From Chara braunii (taxonomy: Eukaryota; Streptophyta; Charophyceae; Charales; Characeae): a DNA stretch of 21,609 nucleotides. Below, piece by piece: positions 18,320-21,609 of the stretch. The translations under genes and the position numbers were made by a program. The DNA lies in assembly GCA_003427395.1 (NCBI GenBank), contig BFEA01000288.1, forward strand, positions 939,269 through 960,877, in the 5' to 3' direction. The notes beneath the pieces were generated by a model that was given only the letters and a program-made list of their open reading frames with translations, was not told the origin of the DNA and ran no database searches. Positions within the stretch are counted from its first letter, which is position 1. The number at the start of each line of letters is the position of its first letter.

Positions 18320-18510
18320 CCAATCAGGTGCGTGGATCGATAGGACCTTCCTATGCGGCGACGAATCTGATTGGTTGAACCTTGAGTTCCGAGGGATCAA
18401 CATGGCGTTCTCGAAGCGCTCTTCTCAAAGTCTTCTCCTCCTTCTCCTCCTACACCCCCGCCTTCCCGTCGCTCTCTCCCCCTTCTATCTCCTTTCTCGC
18501 AACTATAAAA
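18320..18510 (+). promoter_or_regulatory. Candidate RNA polymerase II promoter
   Basis: CCAATCAG at 18320-18327 and its exact inverse CTGATTGG at 18367-18374 form an inverted pair of CCAAT boxes. TATAAAA is at 18504-18510 in CTATAAAACC context. A start site near 18535-18540 would be expected. The first ATG after that is at 18595, opening a short Arg-rich frame ending at 18765. An alternative is that the ATG at 18402, in a perfect plant context (AACATGGCG), opens a Leu-rich 60-residue frame that resembles a signal peptide. The two readings exclude each other in part. Confidence 0.45.
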
Positions 18511-18765
18511 CCCGCAAGCGCGTCCGCAAATCTCTCTTACGTTCTCGACTCCTAAGCCAACTTCAGGGAAGCAGTGCCTAGGCAGAGTGTGTTGATGCGA
18601 GTCGGAAAGTCCTGTCGGGCTGATGATAGGCTGGCCGATTGCGCGTTGGATCGCCACGACAGACTGTGGGATCTGGGCGAACCGCGTCGAGTTTACGACA
18701 GCGGGGTAACGATCGCAATGGTGGGAGTTAGCACGCGGCGGCCGGGATCGCCGGTGCGGGTATGA

Positions 18766-19385
18766 GGATCGATGATTGGAGTTGAGTGAGTAATTGGTCC
18801 GGGGCCATATTGGAATTAACGGCGAACGCGCCTTTGTTGTTGCGGATCTTTACCTTTGGCGTGAGTGCATGGCGGTTATGTCGAATGTCTCTCTTCCAGA
18901 TCTGGTCATCAACTATCTCGACTCTCTTTCCCCCCCCCCCCTTCTCTTTTCTCTACTTTTGAATAATGATGTGTCTCGATTGAATGTCTCTCGCTTTCTC
19001 TCCCGAGTAGAAGCGAATCGGTGCGCTTCCCTTGCTTAAAAGAACTTCTTCTGGAACTCTTCCATTAGCTTCATGGGTAATCCTCCTACGCAAGGACCCC
19101 GCCTTATTGTCTTGTGAACGGTGGATGCGTGTGTACTGTGCAATATGACCCATCCTTTCAGGTGCATGTCTCATTTTCACACCTTCCACACTGAATGCAT
19201 GTATGGAAATGTGTGACTCTTTTTCGTGTTGATTAGAGGATCGTTGTCGGGATTTTGTTCGAGAATGCAAGAGTGTTTAGATCTGTAGCTCTGAAAGAGC
19301 TGCGCATGTCATCTGCCTTATGCTGCACGACATCAGCAGCCGAACCACGCGCCTCGTTGGCTCACTCAACTCGAGCCACGAATAG
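18766..19385. other. No gene seen
   Basis: Non-coding sequence, with a run of 12 C at 18930-18941. It lies between the candidate promoter and the open frame at 19386 and might be leader or intron sequence of the same unit. A GTAAGT donor-like motif occurs slightly later, near 19466. Confidence 0.4.
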
Positions 19386-19964
19386 ATCTTTCGGTTGTAT
19401 GCATGCTTCAAGCTGAGGAGGCACTTTCTTTTCACTCTCTCTCTCATATCGAAAGGGATTGATTGTAAGTTGCGCGAGCGTTTTTCTTCCCTTGATGACC
19501 TCTCAAGGTCTTTGCAATTGATTGATTTGTTGACTGACCAGTACCCTCCGATCAAGCGCCAGCCTCCCATATCCCCCATTCCGACATGGCCTTTTCCCTA
19601 TAACCTGGAAAGGACACGTGTATGTGAGTGGGATGTACGAGAAGCCGTCGCACGAATCGGCGGACAATACTTCTTCCCTCCCGAAAATCGTTGTTCTGGA
19701 TTCGTAGATGCGGGTTTTCTCATTATCGATACCCACTTCCCACCGTACTCAATACTGCTCCCATTTAACGAATTGATCGTCATTCCGTGGACGGCAATGA
19801 CGCCTCATTGGCCTCGAACCTTGTGCACTGAGTGCCAGCGTTTCGATAGCTACGAATCGAAAGGCTTTCACTACCGGATACAGAGTGAAGACGAGCACAA
19901 GGAGAGAGCCAGACGGTTGAGACCGTCCACGCCAGACTCGGAACTAACCAGCAAACGACGATGA
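19386..19964 (+). CDS. Hypothetical protein, ATG-less 193-codon frame
   Basis: The frame is open from just after TAG 19383-19385 to the stop at 19962-19964. It has no ATG until about residue 135, so it is either an exon or a 5'-truncated copy. Composition is balanced. Notable parts are CEWDVREAVARIGGQYFF, a hydrophobic segment FLIIDTHFPPYSILLPF, a CTEC pair near the end, and a basic tail ending SKRR that could act as a nuclear signal. About 345 bases downstream are AATAAA and a genomic poly(A), which supports the plus strand. I recognise no family. Confidence 0.42.
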   Translation: MFRLYACFKLRRHFLFTLSLISKGIDCKLRERFSSLDDLSRSLQLIDLLTDQYPPIKRQPPISPIPTWPFPYNLERTRVCEWDVREAVARIGGQYFFPPENRCSGFVDAGFLIIDTHFPPYSILLPFNELIVIPWTAMTPHWPRTLCTECQRFDSYESKGFHYRIQSEDEHKERARRLRPSTPDSELTSKRR

Positions 19965-20308
19965 GACTTGATACGGAAACGGGACACGCGAAGCGTGCCA
20001 AATCCTTTCTATTCTAAACGACGGGCCGTAGCACGGTGGGAAGCGCGACAATAGTTTTTGGATTGAATTTGGATTCTTCCCTCCTCCCGCCTTGTCCGCG
20101 TGCGTTCCGCGATGCACGAAAAACGATCGACTCGCTTCATCGGACCCACACGGGGGATTTCAGTTCCGTCTATGTCCCCACACTCAATTTCTGAAAATCC
20201 TTGGCACACCCCATCTTGCTGTTTTTCTGGGCCTCTTTCCGCATGCCTAACACTCCGAATGGAAGACAGCACAGGGCGTGAGGTTGTGCGTCACCCGGGC
20301 CCGTTCAA
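19965..20308 (+). other. Presumed 3' UTR
   Basis: Non-coding sequence between the stop at 19964 and AATAAA. Nothing structured stands out apart from the downstream end signal. Confidence 0.35.
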
Positions 20309-20346
20309 AATAAAATTCCATTTGGAAAAAAAAAAAAAAAAAAAAA
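20309..20346 (+). terminator. AATAAA signal followed by genomic poly(A)
   Basis: AATAAA at 20309-20314 is followed after 11 bases by 21 A (20326-20346). A poly(A) encoded in the genome at the correct distance from the signal indicates a retroposed mRNA or retroelement 3' end. AGTGTTT directly after the tail (20346-20352) also occurs at 19272-19278, a weak candidate target-site duplication that would bound a copy of about 1.07 kb. Confidence 0.65.
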
Positions 20347-20366
20347 GTGTTTGAAGGGATCCCACC

Positions 20367-20417
20367 CGTTTCCACAGATGTAGGGAGCTCCGCCAACGAC
20401 GGAGCATTGTGGAAACG
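20367..20417. repeat. 51-bp two-tier perfect hairpin
   Basis: CGTTTCCACA (20367-20376) pairs with TGTGGAAACG (20408-20417). Inside, GCTCCG (20387-20392) pairs with CGGAGC (20400-20405) around a 7-nt loop. Both stems are perfect. It could be a small foldback element or a structured RNA. Confidence 0.7.
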
Positions 20418-20952
20418 TTTGATGTCGTGTCACTTGTGGACCACACGGCCGCAAAACAAATTGGGCCATTTAGGACTCGGCCGCGAAAAAGATCGAGTCA
20501 TTTAGTAAAAGAGCTCGACCTGTACCCTCTCCCCAAAATGAAGGCGAATTTTTTTTTGTGGGAATTTCTTTTTTTTTGGGATACCCGTGTGGAGGACCTG
20601 GTTCCTCGGTTCGTCGGACGACAATTGTCCTGCGCGAAGCCCAAAAAAATATGCACCACTTCCGTAAAAGTTCGGATGCATTCGAGACTGTGGGTCTCTT
20701 ATTTCTTTTGCGTCCCGTCCCCCCCCCCTCCTTTCTTGTTACTTTTCCTGTTTTATTTACCGTAAGTACTAAGGGGAGGATCCCACTTCTTGTAGGCGAG
20801 GCACTTTTAGGGAAATTTCCAGATCCCAACTCTTCCCATGCGTGGAGAACTTTGGAAGGGTTTGTTAGGGATTTCAAGGGTTTTGGAGCATTTGTAGGAC
20901 ATCTGCGGTCTATTCCCATGCCTCCTGAATTACTGCAAGTGTTCAAGAGCCA
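20418..20952. other. No gene seen; homopolymer-rich
   Basis: Non-coding DNA with runs of T near 20549 and 20571, A near 20643 and C near 20720. Open frames on both strands overlap each other and have no family features. Confidence 0.45.
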
Positions 20953-21104
20953 GGTCCCACCAGCAGCCTAAAATTTCCTCAATGCCCGTATCTGGACTTG
21001 TTTGTGGAGATGTGGTGTTGAGGAAATATAACACCACTTGTGCACATCTCCACCAACAGGTCCAGATTCGGGCGTTAAGAAAACTCAACACTGCTGGTGG
21101 GGCC
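20953..21104. repeat. 152-bp foldback with alternative pairings
   Basis: The outer arms GGTCCCACCAGCAG and CTGCTGGTGGGGCC pair with one mismatch. A central pair of arms, about 45 bases each, contains TCTGGACTTG / CAGGTCCAGA and GTGGAGATGTG / CACATCTCCAC. The left half also carries TTTCCTCAA with its exact complement TTGAGGAAA at the centre, and GTGTTGAG at the centre also matches CTCAACAC near the right end. More than one fold is thus possible. It resembles a MITE or a miRNA-type hairpin. Confidence 0.8.
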
Positions 21105-21189
21105 CTGTGGAGCCCACGCAGAGAGCGTGCAGGCTAATTTGAAACCCTGCCCGAATTTGTACCGTCCGAATTTGTAGCGTGCGAACTTA

Positions 21190-21190
<1 letters not shown>

Positions 21191-21244
<54 letters not shown>
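21191..21244. repeat. (AC)27 microsatellite
   Basis: Twenty-seven perfect AC units lie immediately left of the next foldback. A shorter AC run lies within that foldback's loop (about 21352-21369). Confidence 0.95.
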
Positions 21245-21250
<6 letters not shown>

Positions 21251-21264
21251 GCAGTGTGACCCTT

Positions 21265-21482
21265 GTCATGTTGCCTGTACCCCATGGGAAAGATGGCTTG
21301 TATGCATTCATTACCAGGGTGCGTTATGCTGGGGGGAAGACCGTAGCTATACACATACACACACACACAGAGTACAACGTCCATGGCTACGGTCGTCCCC
21401 CTAACATAACGTACCCTGGTAAATTGTGGTAATGAATGTATGCAAGCTATCTGTACGTCGGTAGGGTACAGGCAACAATGAC
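21265..21482. repeat. 218-bp foldback with AC repeat in its loop
   Basis: The left arm carries GTTGCCTGTACCC, GTATGCATTCATTACC, a CAGGGTGCGTTATG block and GACCGTAGC. The right arm holds their reverse complements in reverse order, with a few substitutions and short insertions. The loop contains a short AC microsatellite and GAGTACAACG. It is a clear inverted-repeat element, older than the 7817-8110 foldback judged by arm divergence. Confidence 0.85.
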
Positions 21483-21537
21483 TGTGTACGGATGCGAATT
21501 TGTCCCAGGGGGACGCGGGGGGGAGAGATGGTGGATG

Positions 21538-21541
<4 letters not shown>

Positions 21542-21609
<68 letters not shown>
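21542..21609. repeat. (GA)n microsatellite running off the window
   Basis: Thirty-four GA units reach the end of the window, preceded by a short GATG-rich stretch. The true length is unknown. Confidence 0.95.

Noticed and set aside
18617-18640. CTGATGA as a second hammerhead
   Set aside because: No GAAA or stem in the required order. The same holds for the copy near 10597.
21075-21384. Cys-Val repeat frames
   Set aside because: Pure translation of the AC microsatellites.

Overview
This is a nuclear eukaryotic window, most likely from a plant-lineage genome (land plant or streptophyte alga). It contains L1-type LINEs with the plant-style zinc-knuckle ORF1 and a zinc finger at the end of ORF2. 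It also has poly(A)/poly(T) tails, long microsatellites, foldback elements, a textbook AATAAA plus poly(A) end and plant-like CCAAT/TATA motifs. There is one assembly N at 11938. Nothing looks bacterial: there are no operons, no Shine-Dalgarno-led genes, and no complete rRNA or tRNA. No species can be named from sequence alone. Most of the window is transposon and repeat DNA, and no host gene is intact.

Layout. (1) 29-7317, minus strand: a nearly full-length but dead L1-type LINE. From 5' to 3' (right to left) it has a structured 5' UTR, ORF1 (zinc-knuckle protein with an extra C-terminal region), ORF2 (endonuclease, reverse transcriptase, terminal zinc finger), a 3' UTR and a 24-nt tail. ORF1 and ORF2 overlap by 8 nt. 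(2) 7318-8627: non-coding, with a young 294-bp foldback at 7817-8110. (3) About 8628-10680, plus strand: the 5' half of a second, different LINE, ending between endonuclease and reverse transcriptase. (4) 10690-11560: a T-poor non-coding element whose minus strand carries a hammerhead ribozyme motif of type III topology (10738-10792). (5) 11621-12800: a 56-nt poly(T), then GC-rich DNA with an unusually dense run of small hairpins. (6) 12800-15100: AT-rich DNA with four 123-bp tandem units and six dispersed stem-loops that share a loop while their stems differ but stay complementary. (7) 15100-18050: low-complexity and unassigned sequence with a few open stretches. (8) 18050-20350: a promoter-like patch, an ATG-less open frame of 193 codons, and AATAAA followed by 21 A. 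(9) 20350-21609: hairpins, two more long foldbacks, (AC)27 and a terminal (GA)n.

The most noteworthy signals are the hammerhead motif, the shared-loop/covarying-stem array at 14252-14918, the hairpin cluster at 12369-12795, and complementary hairpin loops in the LINE 5' UTR. The genes do not form a pathway. The coherent functional unit is the LINE at 29-7317, where ORF1 would coat the RNA and ORF2 would nick the target and copy it. Both frames are broken.
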